Source: Ciona savignyi
Lineage: Eukaryota; Chordata; Ascidiacea; Phlebobranchia; Cionidae
Reading direction: 5' to 3'
DNA length: 64,000 nucleotides
NCBI GenBank assembly: GCA_000149265.1
Contig: CH003163.1
Coordinates: forward strand, 287,656 to 351,655
A program made the position numbers and the translations under genes. Positions 1 through 13,700 of the stretch are shown here, piece after piece (position 1 is the stretch's first letter; each line of letters opens with the position of its first letter). Under the pieces are notes generated by a model. It was not told the DNA's origin. It saw only the letters and a program-made list of their open reading frames with translations, and did not search any database.

Positions 1-60
1 CACACCTTCCATCAATTTGGTATAGAACCGATTAATCCGCTGGTTCAGGCAATTTTGAAT
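1..60 (-). repeat. SINE fragment (tRNA-derived family), 3' body
   Basis: Reads as the reverse complement of the SINE body seen intact at 20114-20420: the segment around the motif GCCTGAACC-AGCGGATTAAT, the TGGTTCTA stretch and the CCAAATTGA stretch are all recognisable. The copy is cut by the window edge and fades after about base 60. Confidence 0.55.
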
Positions 61-1500
61 TACGTTTCTCAAGGATAAATATTATTATCCTATTTATACA
101 GAACGCGTTCTTCAAGTGGCTGAATTTGGACAAGCGACTTTAACAATCGCGTGGCAGACTCGTAAACAGATTTCATGCAAAAACAATTCTGTTAATTGAT
201 GCATTGGTCTAGGCCTGGTCATTGCTTTGTTTGTAAAATCGTGCTAAAAAACTTGCAATTTATTAAATTTCTTTTTAGTCAATTTAATTAAATCATTATT
301 CTTTAATCTTGGACCTTTATTTTAACAGACTGTCGCAAGTAACGATACCGTTTTTTTTAATAAAGCTATTTCTTGCACCTGGTAATACAATAGCTTATTT
401 AATATAGCGTAATCTTTTTAAAACCCGTATATAGAATGATACCGCTATTGGACTTATCCGAAATTACGTACGTATATAGGTAATTTCCCTACACCTACGT
501 AAACTTCAATGTCATGTACGTAAACTTTAATTCTTTATTAACAAGACTTTTGTTCCCGCCATCATTACCGTACCAACTTTAAATAAATTGTTTTTAATAA
601 TGACGCGTTATTTCAAACTCTGAATATAAGATATACGCCGTCTAAGCATACTGCAACTTCTTACAAAGACAGGTGCTAAAAGCCCGCACCTAATCGGGAA
701 GTTTAAAATCTGGTTGCAATCAGCTTGCAAGTGCAGTCCTAAGCCAACTGAAGTGTCTGTACTTCAAAGGTATTATAATATTATATAATTCATATTTATT
801 TTGATATAATATATTTAGGAAATGTTACTGGTAAACGACCTACATAAAATAACCCTTTATGATGAGGAAATAGGGGAATGTGGTTTAATACGGGCCAAAT
901 TAAATTATATTAGTTATACTTTGAAGCCACCTGTTGCATGTAATCTATATACGTTACGAAGGTGTCAGGTAACAAACTGGCATGATTAGAAGTTTATGAC
1001 AAAATACAATTGCCAAATTGGTATATTATACATCAGAATGAGATACAGCTATTTTATGCAGTTATAATTTGATATATACCAAGACATATAATCTTACACT
1101 GGCCTTCCGTATAATAAAGAAATGTAGCGTCAGGTCGCAGGTCGATAAAGAGAATCGAATATGCTAGACGCCTTTATTTATACAATGTGTGATAATTATA
1201 TGTTTACAAATTGTAATATTTTAGATGTGGCCAAACCAGTGCTATGGTTTTGGATTTTATGTTACTGCTTTACTTGCAATATGCGTATTTCTGTTTTCGT
1301 GATTGAACTGTTATCAATTTTTCTAGGATTGTGGTTGAGTTCGAATTATAGAATGTTTTTTTAACCGGGCTAAGGTTCAAAACCATTATGGGCTCGTTTC
1401 TCCGACCGTTTTTTTTATATAATATAGCCTAGCAGGTATTTATTTACCGATCGCGTTAACCATTCAGCCACATGACCGTACAGTATTATACAATGTTATT

Positions 1501-1548
1501 TAAAGTGGTAATAACGCAGAAAAATAAAGTGGTAATAACGCAGAAAAG
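1501..1548. repeat. 24-bp tandem duplication (two copies)
   Basis: The unit starting TAAAGTGGTAATAACGCAGA occurs twice head to tail (1501-1524 and 1525-1548), nearly identical, with a G replacing an A at the end of the second copy. No function is implied. Confidence 0.85.
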
Positions 1549-2108
1549 GATTTAATTAATTATTCGTATAAATTGTTTTTTACTGTTATTCGAATGGTAT
1601 GTTAGTTGTTTCGAAATCGTTTTATAAAGGGAATAAAACATTACATGCAACAATAATTTAGCTTAAAAATAACTATATAGAGGCAATTAAACACATTTTT
1701 TCAGACAGAGATTAGGGCTACAGAGAAATAGTTGGAAATTTAGGAAAAGTACACTCAACCCGGTATATATTTCTAAAACCTATAATCATAAACATCTAAC
1801 GATTCTTTTGTGTGCAGAAAGCAAGTTACAAAAAATATCGATTATTTCAGAGTGCAATATTATATTTGACAAAATACCGAAACCAAATGAAACAAATTTA
1901 ACATAAAAAAAGTCAATGAAAACAGGTTCAGATTTTTACCCTCTCAGTTGCATTATAAAAAAATAATTTCAGGCAACTGTCTACATGCGTTACTGCGGGG
2001 CGAATGATAAACTTGACAATATTAGAGTATGTATGTTATATGCCATGATCCTTGATTGCCGTGCTTCCTCAAATTGACCTCAGAAAGAGTTCATTTATTT
2101 ATTACTTG

Positions 2109-2415
2109 TTGGGATATTCATGTTTATCCCCGAGATTGGGAACGACAAGGAGCGTTAAAACATAGGTAAACGTTAGATTTCGGGTTACCGGAAGCCCATC
2201 ATAGGTTTACCGGAACTTTTACAGTTTGTTGTGTGTGATTCGGGCGTTCCTTTATATTGGTAGAACCCATTATTCCACTGGGTTAAGGCAATATCCATTA
2301 GGTGCCTTGCTCTAGCTAGGACATAACCGACTAACCAGCGACCAGTTTCGAACCTTTCACCGTTCAGCTGAAAGGCGACACACTAAAAACCATCACGCTA
2401 ATCGGTCGGACGGGT
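2109..2415 (-). mobile_element. Diverged tRNA-derived SINE, nearly full length
   Basis: In minus orientation it shows the landmarks of the family in order: tRNA-like head (around 2390-2415), the CTGGTCGCTAG-like segment, the GGCACNTNAC and TGCCT...CCCA body, the CCGGTAACCCG segment and the GGGGATAAACATGAATATCC tail at 2109-2130. Many point changes relative to the 20114 copy indicate an old insertion. Confidence 0.7.
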
Positions 2416-3094
2416 TTATTAATCTCAGTACCACCACGCTTTTACTTCATTCATTGGACAAGTCAAATGATTTGGTCTAAAAAGTAACGTATTTTTTAAA
2501 ATAATAATGCTGCATTTTCGACCCTTTTTCTTATCTTTGCTAAATCTGTTACCATGCATTTACATCATCGACATTCGAAACAACGTTCAAGAAGAATTAT
2601 GCAATTTTATTCGGCAGGCAACTGTTTTTTGTACAAAAAAAACAGTCGAACATTGTTGCTTTCCTTTAAAAAACTTTGACTTCGAAATTCCCAGAGGAAA
2701 AGCGAACAATTTGGTTTTAAAATAAATGGGCCATATTAACGAGCTACATTAGACCAAACTACTCTTGTTAAGTGTTTGACAAAACCCAAAAAAATCATCA
2801 GGTTACTTTACTTTACTATAAGGGGAAAAAACTTCTGCAATGTTTAAAACATTAAACACACTGCATAAGCGCCCATACTCTAAAAGTAGACAAAGGTAAT
2901 TTCAAAGTTGTAACATTCTTTGTTAGCTAGCCAACATGGATAAACAACAAAAACAGTTCAGAGGAAGAAGTTCGTTTCAAGTTGTTTTTGCTGAGAGAAC
3001 AATACAATCAACACTCGAGAAAATCTGCATGCACATGTGACTTGGCAGATTATGCTGCCTTTGTTGACTGAAGTTGGGCAACGGAAGAGAAGGT

Positions 3095-6000
3095 TTACAT
3101 AGGAACAATACAATTTGGAGAAGTTGACGTCCATGCGCCATTTTGACATGTGTTTGACGCTCCTGGTGGAGATAGAAAGGCACTCGCATCAGTGCAAGTG
3201 TATGTTACTGCATCACCCGAGATGTAAAGGCTCTTCATATTGTTGAAGGAAACTCCTGCATTTGTGGGCGGCTGATTGGAACAATCTACAAAGTACAGTA
3301 TGGTTATGTATTATTGACCACAGAAAATATTCCAATGTACAAGCCCTTATATGCCTGTCGGGCCTGTGGAGGTTTATGTAGTCATATTCAGGTAACAATA
3401 AACAAACTAACTGGTTCACTTGCTGGTTAAAAAGTGTGATGCAAACATAAACTATGTAGTGCTGTACAGAGCAGGAAAATACTGTCAACAGGTATGTAAA
3501 AATTAAATTGGTTACTCACCTTGCAGGCATTGGGGCGCAGCAGATGGACTCCATGTTCCTGATGTACATGTGACGGTTGCCGACGTCGTGGAAGGAAAAG
3601 AAAATCCGGAAGAACAAGTGTAAGTTGCCACTGACCCAAATGCGTAGATCACTCCACCAGGTGTTGTGATTCCGGCTGAGCTGTATGATGGTGCCACACC
3701 GTTCGCTAACGGAGTAGGTGCAGCAGTACAAGCTGTAAAATCATGTAGTTGAATGGTATGATATTTAAAATTTATTGTTCGACCGCACGTCTGGCAATTA
3801 TTATTCACAGTCGTGTTCCTAGGTAAGTGCTTAATAAAAGTTGCATTAATAATTAGAAATTAAGTAGATTAAAACTGACGTCACAACATAAATGACATAA
3901 TGCATTGCAAAAGCGGGTTTATACGAATTGTGGGGCGGTAAATACTAACCAGCCTGGCATTGAGGCGCTATAGATGGATTCCATATTCCTGATGTACATG
4001 TGATGGTTAACGACGCCGAGAAAGAAAAAGCGAATCCAGTTGAACAAGTGTAAGTTGCCACAGTTCCACTTCTGTAGACGAAACCATCAGGTGTTGTGAT
4101 ACCGGTTTGGTCGTATGACGGTGCTAAACCGTTTGTTAACTGAATGGGTGCAGGGGAACAAGCTGTAAAAAAAGTTATACCATGTTATAAAACCCAAGTC
4201 ATGGGCCAAAGTGGTTGGCATTATGCTTGGAAATATCCTCGAGAAAAGCATAAAACAGGCGTTTTTTTTTCGATTCAGCTAGTGAAATTCAAAATCGAAA
4301 GTGCAATGATGATGTCAGATTATTTTGGGCTGCTAAACATTTTGTTTAATGTACATCAACTTAATGTTTAAGCTTAACATATCATTAAAGTATTAAAAAA
4401 ATGTGTGTAAAGTGTGTGTCATTGTAGAAGGGAAAACATGCAATTAAGTTGGATCAACAAGACAAACCGTTAAGACCGATTATATAGTTGTAGTCTGAAA
4501 GGTTCGGTATGGCGCCTTTCAGCCTAAGTGTTGCAGGTACGAAACTAGTCACCAGCTAATCAGCTGTGTCTAAGCCAAACTTTTATGATGGCAACATTTT
4601 TATTACACGACCAATTGTTTCACACCTAATGGTTAACAAGAAGGAATTAGATAGAAATTCTTGTTTATCACTGTTTTTGCATAAATTCTTGTTTTATCAC
4701 TGTAACTACACTCTTTGCATTTCGTGACATTTTTGTAAGCCACTGCATGGGCGATGCTTTTAGAAAATAAAAATAATTTAAATGCAATAAAATGAATTAC
4801 AATCGTACCATCAATACAAAGAGGAGCTCGGTGCAACCAGAGCCCAGTATTCAAGCATGTGTTGGTGGATGAACCATCCAAGACCAACGATGATGGGCAC
4901 GTGTAAGTTATCACTTGTTGGAAGTTGTAGAAGGGTAATAAAGTTGGAACCACCAAGTTGGGACTTAATGGCGGTTGGTTGCAATCTGAAGGAATAGAAT
5001 CAAATCAATATTATTTCAGAACTTGGGGTGTAAGAAAATGTTGGAATGGATACTCACTCGGGTTTATCTCATGAACAGAATGGGAATTATAACACCAGCA
5101 GTAAGAGTACCATGTGTTTACTATTAAGTTACCCATGCTATTGTGTTGATATAGCTTTTGTTTATCCCATTTAACCACTGGGTTCTAACAATGTCTATTT
5201 AGTGCCTTTGACACAATGAAATAGCATCTGGCAGTATTATATTTTATTAATTCTTCAGCTGACTGTTCCATTAAAAACATTAAACAAAACAAATCTTAGT
5301 TAACTGAGCTATAATAGTGTGTTGTTAGTCCAGGAATGCCATAAATGCTTTTCAAAAGACAAATATGGTTGTCACTGCTGACATACAACAGAATAATTCC
5401 TCCAAACGGTTAGATAACAAATGGAAGATACTGACCAAGTAAAATCCGACAGATTAGCCTATGGGATAGTGCATCACCTTTGCCAAAGGGTTGTACAAAA
5501 CAAGACTAGGTAGTCCGTGTCCTAGAGCAAGACATTTAAAGGACAATGCCTCAATCTAGTGGAATGATGGGTTTACCAATTTAAAGGAAAACACACTGCA
5601 ATAGCTCCTATATTTTGATGAGGGCGCGAGGTAATCTGATGATTGCTGATCTATTTACAGGGATTAAACATAAATTTTCTATTCTATTCTAAAATACTTA
5701 ATGTGAAATTTTAATAATAAACTTACGAGTTGCCACGCATGTTGCTGCTGCATTCTTCCACAGAGCAGTCCCCAAGCATTCGTTTGTCGTGACACCTTGT
5801 ATTGCAAATAGTGCGTTACATGCATAGGTGACTATGTGGCCTACACTATAGATCCCAGTTGCTACAAAGTTGAAGAAGTCTCCATTGGTTGGTCTTGGTG
5901 GATGGCCGCAAGTCACTGTAGGAACATGAAACTGTTAGTTTTGGAAAAACTAGGATGGGAAATATGTGTGATGAAAAGGGTATATTGTTATTTATTGGAT

Positions 6001-9000
6001 TCGTTCACAGTGTATTTTGTATGTGGACAATTTAGTTTATTCTGTTATTTTTTGCCCTGGTAATTCATTATTAAACATGAAATTAAATTGCAAACAAAGT
6101 TTTAAAATTAATAAAAAAATATTTTAAAAAAGCATGAAGTAGCGCGGCCAATACTGTGAGGAGCCAGCTTTGATCTATAAATAATATATAAATTAGTTAA
6201 ACTAAAACCAGTGTTTTTTCATATATAAAACACTACAGTAGCTCTGGTAACCTGACCATGGTCACAAGGGGTTAGGATTATCCAAGTAAAAAACACCAAG
6301 TGTTTTTCAAATCACAGGGACATAACATGAATATCATATTCCTTATTGCGAGATCCAACTGTTTAAAATTCCATCCTGCCCATTTCTTCATCTTTTTGAA
6401 AACTTAATAATTAAATGTTGGCTCAATCAGGCAGATTTGTAGTACAAAAATTCAATTCAGACTCTTTCTATAGATATACATCAACCTGATTTAGAGAGGT
6501 AGTTTGATGCTTTACCCATGATATTACGCACATTTATCATCCCAGCAGAAAAAAAGGGTACCATACTTTCTTTTTAATTTCCTGACCTGCAGAGATAAAC
6601 AAAAAAACAAAAATCTCATGACACTCACCAGGAACACATGTAGGTGCAGATTTGACCCAACCACCGTCACATAGGTTATCGGTATTGGAACCAACTGCAA
6701 ACTTGTATCCAAAGTTACACGAGTAGGTCACCCTGGCACCATTAAAATAGGCGGTCTGCATCGGGGTGAAAGTGCCAAGATTCCCAACCACTGCTGGTGG
6801 GGCAGTGCAACCTATAAAAAAATCACTAATGAGATAAATTAAAACCTACAGCTGCTTGGTTCTATAATAAGAAATCACCTTCTGATGCTGTACTTGCAAT
6901 CAACAATGTATATAAAATGTAAAACATATTGTAACGGTCTTACTGACGAATGTTCCTGAAGCCAGTGGTTTAATAAATTGAGTACAAAACAAGTTCTCCG
7001 GCATGTTCAACACAATATTATAAACAACCTTGTAAATAATTACAATGTTTTTATCAAATATATCTTAAACTAGAATAGACCCACTTTATATGACGTAAAC
7101 ATCACCTGAACACAGTGCACTTTATGAGTTGACCAAAAACAGTAATGCTATATCAGTATCACATAAAACACACTGCAATAACTCCAGTAACCCAAGCCTT
7201 GGCACAAGGAAATCTGTTGATTTATGTGGTAACGCTACTATTTTTTTAACCACAAAGAAAATCAAGAAAAATCCAATCCCTTATCTTTAAACTAATCCGC
7301 AGGGTTAACTAATAAATCCAATTTTAGTTCTTCTTTTAGCATGTTGTTTCTAAACTTTCACTCATAATTTTATTTTTTCCACAATTCTTTGACCTGGGTT
7401 ATATCTCCCAAACACCACGCTATATCAACATCATTGGCAATGAACAGCAATACATACTACTTTCCATAAATCACCTGGAGTTACCATGCAAGAATGGAAA
7501 TCTCTAGGACAAACAGCTCACCTAAGTTACATGTTGGAACCGGAGAATTAATTAACCACTGTCCCGACATCAAGCACATGTTTGTTGAGCTTCCGAATAA
7601 TAAGTTTCCCCCGGTACAGGAGAATGTGACCCTCTCCCCAATCACATATGAGGTTTTGGTTGGCGACACCACCAGCCCTGGTGTTCCACTTCCAGGTGGA
7701 ATGCCACATGCTGGGTAAGATTATTGTGGTTATTTTGAAAAGTGGCTAATTTTATACCGCGATTGAAGAACCATTGCTGTTTAGGTTTATCTGTTTATAT
7801 CTGCAATCTTATTTAAATAGAATAAATATTACAACTTAAACAACCGATTAGATTGGCGGTTCATTGTGTAGGCTTTTAGCCAAAGGGTAGCAGATTTAAA
7901 ACTGTCAAAAAATCAAAATAATAGATAACATAGAAAACAAAAACAGCAATGTGTCAATATATATATAATTAACATGTATATCAGCTACTTTCTAGTTGTG
8001 TGGAGACTTAAGCAAGACACGCTTAATTCAAACATGGCCTTAAAAAGTGTAACAATATGTTTCACCAACTTTGCAAGTTGTTCAATTAAAGATCGATAAA
8101 TGCTAATTTTTATTCATTACAAAACAAGTTACCATCATTTAGTGGCTACAAATAAAGTGTGCAAGGTTGACATGCTATCATTTAATGAACACTGCAATAG
8201 TTTTCGTCACTGATGTCAACCAATGGATTATACATGATATTTATCCTGAAAAAATGACTTAAATTAACCTGTTGCATTGCAATTCCGAGTGCCTGACCAG
8301 GTCCCCAGAGGAAGGCAAGTGCTTGAAGCAGAGCCTATTAGTAAAAATGTTGGCGTGCACACATACGAGACGACACTGCCAATGCTGTATATGCCGCTGG
8401 TCTGTATTGGGGTAAAGGCTCCGTTGGGTATAGCTGGCGGCGACGGACAGTTTGCTGAGAAAGAAGTGGTCGATTACAGGATAATCATTTGCGCAAAAGT
8501 TGGGAAAAAGATACACTACCGAAAACTTTGTTAATAAATTGTTCAAATATAAAAAATCTCTGTATATCATAACTACACGGTTAAAAGTAAGACAAAAATG
8601 AAAAAATATTTTTAAATCTGTATAAAACCCTTTTGTTTTTTGGCATAGTTTATACATTACACAAAATATACCGGCTGAACATTCTTTGTAAAGTAATAAT
8701 TCCATTTCACTCAATATCTATAATTGTTGTAAATACATAACATGCACAGTCTATATCCAGGTAAACAAATAAACCCACATACCTGCCTGGCAAGTCGGGG
8801 CAGGGTTGACCCATCCATTGCTGGTGCAAGTTATCATGGTAATGGACCCTGCTGCAAACACCAACCCAGTGTTACAGGAATACGTCACTTGTGTACCAAC
8901 TGTGTAAGTGTTTTGCGTCGGAGTATAACTACCCATAGTAATAGCTGGAGGAGCATTACAACCTGTGAATTATAGAAAGTGGATATAAACAGAAAAAAAA

Positions 9001-10760
9001 TGAACTCAGAGTAAAGATTAGGCTGCCTAGTTTGTCAATTTATGTAATCCTGATAAGCAAAAATGAATTTCATTTGGTATTTTTTTAGTCAATGTAAAAA
9101 AACATTAGTTTAATACCAAGCATTTGAAATTAAGCTATACTCAGCTCTAACCACTGGAGGTGAAGAATACTTTATTTATTGAGGGTGATAAAACTTTTTT
9201 ACATTATGCCTGGTCTGAACTTACGTGTACATGAAGGTGCCTGTGCAGACCACATGCTGTTTCTGCATGTGTTTGTCTCTGAGCCAATGACACCAAAACC
9301 GTTAGTGCAAGTGTAGCTCACAGATTCCAAGTTGTTGTATGATTGTTTAACTGGATTGTAACCAACATTTGGTGCAACAGGTGGTGTACCACAACCTGTT
9401 AAAATTTCAACACTGTTTATTTGGATGAACATTTGGTGTGAAAAATTACCTCCCCCTGTAAACACCAATATTTAGGTGTATTAACTTCTCATATATATGA
9501 GGTTTTTTTTACTTTCTGTTGAAATAGGTTAAAGAGTAATGGTTAAATAGGATTGTTCAAACTCAAAATAATATTAAATGTTAAACACACTACAAATGCG
9601 ACGGCAACTACAACTCGATATGAGATTAAATTTTTTTTTTAATTCAATCTATTTTTTCAATTTCCAAGGATAAATATGAGAAGCCAAGCCAATTTCTACC
9701 TGAGCATGTTGGGGAAGCATTGGACCAAGTTCCACCAATGCATCGATTGCTAGTTGTACCAATGACTGGTGATGTATTGGTGCAGCTGTAAGTTACGACA
9801 TCGTTCACGTTGTAGACGGTTTTCGAAGGTGTGTACGCCACGTTCTGGTTAAATGGAGGGATTCCGCAGGTTGCAACTAAATGGTTTTGCAACTTAGTTT
9901 TAAAAGTATTTGCAATCAGCATAATAAACAGTGAATCAAGCCGTATTTGGATTGTGACTTTATGTTACACATAGAATGACGTTTAATTGTACATTTTATA
10001 ATATACACATATGGAATGCAGAACTTAATTTTTATCTTAAACCATGTGGAAAATGGTATCAATCCATTGCATTAAGGCAACAGATATAAAACCGCTAAAG
10101 GATTGGTCAAAAATGTCAAGAATGCCTACCGTGTCCCTATAACAGTTTGCCTATAACCTTATCATTAGTTTTTCTTCAATAAAAATGTAATACATTTCTA
10201 ATATGTGCTTTGTTCTTTTCTATTACAAGTCTACACACTCTATAGCAGTGGTTCTTAAACTGGGGTCTGCGGACCACTGGGGGTCCATGACCATCTTTCA
10301 ATGGGTCCGCGCAACCATCATGGACTTATAAATTGTACTATCTAGGCTAGCTGTTTACCGACTTGCCTTCCAAATGTGTTTTTTGTACAGTATTTTTTTT
10401 TTTATTTATAAATTTTGTACCATGTTTTTTATTTCTTTTTTAAAAATATTAGAGAGTGTCCGCCATTATTTAAAAGAAGCAAAGGGGGCCGCCAGGTCAA
10501 AAGTTTAAGAACCACTGTTCGATAGGTAATCAAAAACCATAATTTCGGTTAAAAATCAAAGCAAAATTGAAACTCACTTGTTTGCAAACAAGACGGGGCT
10601 GTTGTCTGGCTCCACAGGCCACCGAGGCATGTATTAATCGCTACACCGTTGAACAGCGTGTAACCGAAGAAACAAGTGTACGTCACCACTTCCCTCGCAG
10701 AATATGATGATTTTACTGGAGCGTACAACCCATTTGTAATGCTGGGTGGTGAAGTGCATG
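3095..10760 (-). CDS. Array of twelve sushi (CCP) exons
   Basis: Each of the exons 10578-10760, 9700-9876, 9225-9395, 8783-8962, 8269-8454, 7522-7710, 6629-6811, 5727-5915, 4809-4985, 3950-4162, 3520-3732 and 3095-3285 encodes one sushi module. All show four cysteines, a C-x-x-PP or similar opening, a V-x-Y-x-C or V-T-F-S-C centre and a final W...P-x-C. All are phase 1 at both ends, and the last ends in TAA (3095-3097). Most end with a good GTAAG/GTGAG-type donor and begin after CAG or TAG. Several introns carry decayed SINE pieces. Confidence 0.93.
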
Positions 10761-13700
10761 CTGTAACTAAACCACAAGAAATATATTATTAAAATGGAAT
10801 ACCAAAATATATGGCAGTAGTCTAAGGGTTAGAGCATGTTGGTCATATAAGACAGGTCACTAGCTTAATACAAAACAGGTCACTGGCACATTCTGCCTGC
10901 TGTTCTGTGTCGTATGGTTTCTGGACAATGGTCTACTTTAAGAATGTTGCTTTCTTTCAGTGGAATTTAACTAATCCAACTAATTAGGCTGTAAATAAAT
11001 ATGTCATTTGCATGGGTGATGGTTGGTTAAATCTATATTGAAGAATATATACACGGTTATCACTGGATAACTATTATAGAAAATATGTTATGTTAAACAG
11101 TTTTTTACTGATAATTTTGTATGCACTAAAGGAAGCAACCTCGCAAAAGTAGAAAGGGAAAAATTAAATTAGGTATATGCCTAGTCATGACCAGGGTGGT
11201 CTTTGGGAGAAGTACTTTATGGCCAAAATAAGTGGCTAGTTTTGATAAAGTGGCTTGTAAGTTTCAGTCTGAAGACACCACCACTGAGATATGAAAAAAC
11301 GATGGAAGAGAAAATAGAAGAATACAAACAGCACTAAGAGTATTTTCGTACTTGTTTGACAGTTGGGTCCCTGAGTATTGGCAGGACATACGCATGTATA
11401 CCCATTGATTCCGTCTCTGCATGTTGCACCATTGATGCAGGGGTTGGAGAGGCATTCATTGGTATCTGGAAGATGATTGTGGTTTCACAAATCATAATAA
11501 GCGAGATAACGCTATTTGAAGGTGAAACTTAACTTAAATAGGTTCAGCAACTACATTATAGGACCAAGTTATGTCAGGATAATAGTATTATATTGGTTAA
11601 AAATATAATTTATTCATTGAGTACCTATGCACTGGGGAGGGTTGGTGAAGCCGGCTGGACAATCATCTCGAACTCTGGTAACTAGAGAAGATTGAAAGAT
11701 TTAACATATGAAATCGTCACATTTGTATCAACATATACATTACCGTACATTTGATTCTGGGTCTGTAGCATATCTGTTGTAGAGGTTGCCAGCAGCAGCC
11801 CTGCCTTTGACAAGAACCCCTGAAGAGTGGGAAAAGTAAAATATTATGTTAAACTATAAGATATTGGAAAAATATAGCACACATATTTTTATTTCTTATG
11901 TGACAGTTACATTAGTTATGACATTGGTAAATGAGAGATAGCAACATGCAGAGTTAGCTATTGCAGTGGTTTACTATATCATTCATTTTTATGGACATTA
12001 CCGCAATAAAAAACGGAGTTCCGAATCTCACTATGACAGCTCCTAATGTGATAGTGAGCATACAATGATCAGATTGCCTATAACGACTGCTTTAGTGCCA
12101 CAAATGGAGGTGGGGTGCATGTATGTCCTATCTATCAGTTATTTGTCTAGCACATCTTGGATTAAAAAAAAATCCGAATTAATTTCAGTATATAAATTTT
12201 ACATCGACCAGCGTGTCAACATAAAGTTGGTGAAATATTTTTAAATATAACGAAACCATAAAACTGACGTGTCTCGTATGGTTCCACCAGCACAACGAAG
12301 GGCAGTAAATCGACTGTCACAGTTGAACGTTATTGAGGATCCGGGGAAGCCAGCTTCACCCCCAACGACTCGGTTGGGTGGTATGGTTGGCCGGAAGGTG
12401 TTAATTATAGATGTGGGAGAACCTTAGTACAACATGGGCGTAATTATAATGGAAACACTGAACATGTTGCATAACAAAACACTGAAAATTACTGAGCAAA
12501 GACTAATTTAAGACCTGATGTAACCCATTAAATTCTTAAGTTTAAAATTCCAAAATTTAATACATTATACTAATGGTGTCAGTCACTCAGTTTTCAGGGA
12601 TTCAACTGTTAAACAATTTTGCAATGTACTTTTCTACCAAAAAATGATTATTACTTTAATATATGCATGGGCAAGCTTTTAGTTAAGATTCCTTGGTCAG
12701 AATTTAAAAATATATTCAATTAGGTATTACTGTTGAGATGGTTAGCTTTCTCTTGGTAGTGGCCTGGCCCTCAACAGAAAGGTGGTGAAATTAGAACAAG
12801 CTGCTGGCCAGTTGGCTATGTCCTGGTGCACGACACTTTTTAAACAATTGATTAACCCAGTTGCTTAATGAGCAATTTTCTTCATTAATCACCACACCCT
12901 GTAAGAGCTCCAGTAACCTGTTCGCAGGTGCACTGACGATTTCCTGTGTAATAACTCATCTTGTGGTTTCTTCCTAAAATAAAACTAACTAGGCCAAACC
13001 CAGAATACGGTATAGGTAAGTAGCAGAAAATTGCAACACCAACACCATTATATTATACATCTGACAAATGACAGTATTCAAACAATCCACATACCTGCTC
13101 GGTAACATTGATTTAGATCATAGCAGCAGCCCCTGTATTAAAATATACAATTATGTGGGGAAATTATTAGTTGTTAGCAGTACTAGCATGGAGCCAATAA
13201 GGCCATTATGGTTTATGTTTCTGCATAAAAGATCCTGTATTTAAATTTTTACCACCCAAGGAATAAACATGAGTGATATTAACCAAAAGTTTTTTTTTCA
13301 ACAAAAGATCTTCCAAAGTCGATTGATTAGATGCATGGTGGAAGAAATAACAAGTCAAGAAGAATACTTTTACTTACAATGCTTCACATGCAGCTCTGCT
13401 ACCTCCAATCGTTCCACAACTAGAACGGGAAGCAGTCGAAATACGGCATCGTCTATAAATCAAACATCGTGGATGCAATAAAACAACTGGCGCGTTAATG
13501 CACACACGCGCTAACAACAAACACTCAGTTCTCGAGAGTCTTAACTAAAAATCGATAAATATATGTAAAAATCGATAAATATATGGTTTTTAATGAGTAT
13601 TGGGTTATTGTATCAAGCTCATTATTAGTGCCGGTACTAGTTTTGAAAGTATCGAATAAAGCAAAAGTCATTACCTAACCCATACAAAAGCACCAACTTA

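Larger units (their letters stand above)
61..3094. other. Non-coding stretch downstream of the sushi gene
   Basis: AT-rich sequence with only short chance reading frames, none with splice borders or domain patterns I trust. It holds a 24-bp exact tandem duplication (1501-1548) and a SINE (2109-2415), annotated separately. It includes the 3' flank of the minus-strand sushi gene. I could not pick a convincing minus-strand polyadenylation signal close to that gene's stop. Confidence 0.6.

Noticed and set aside
7808..7823. Minus-strand ATTCTATTTAAATAAG, one base from the 16-base Ciona spliced leader as I remember it.
   Set aside because: It is not followed by a GT donor, lacks an snRNA-like body, and is within a very AT-rich intron; chance is more likely.
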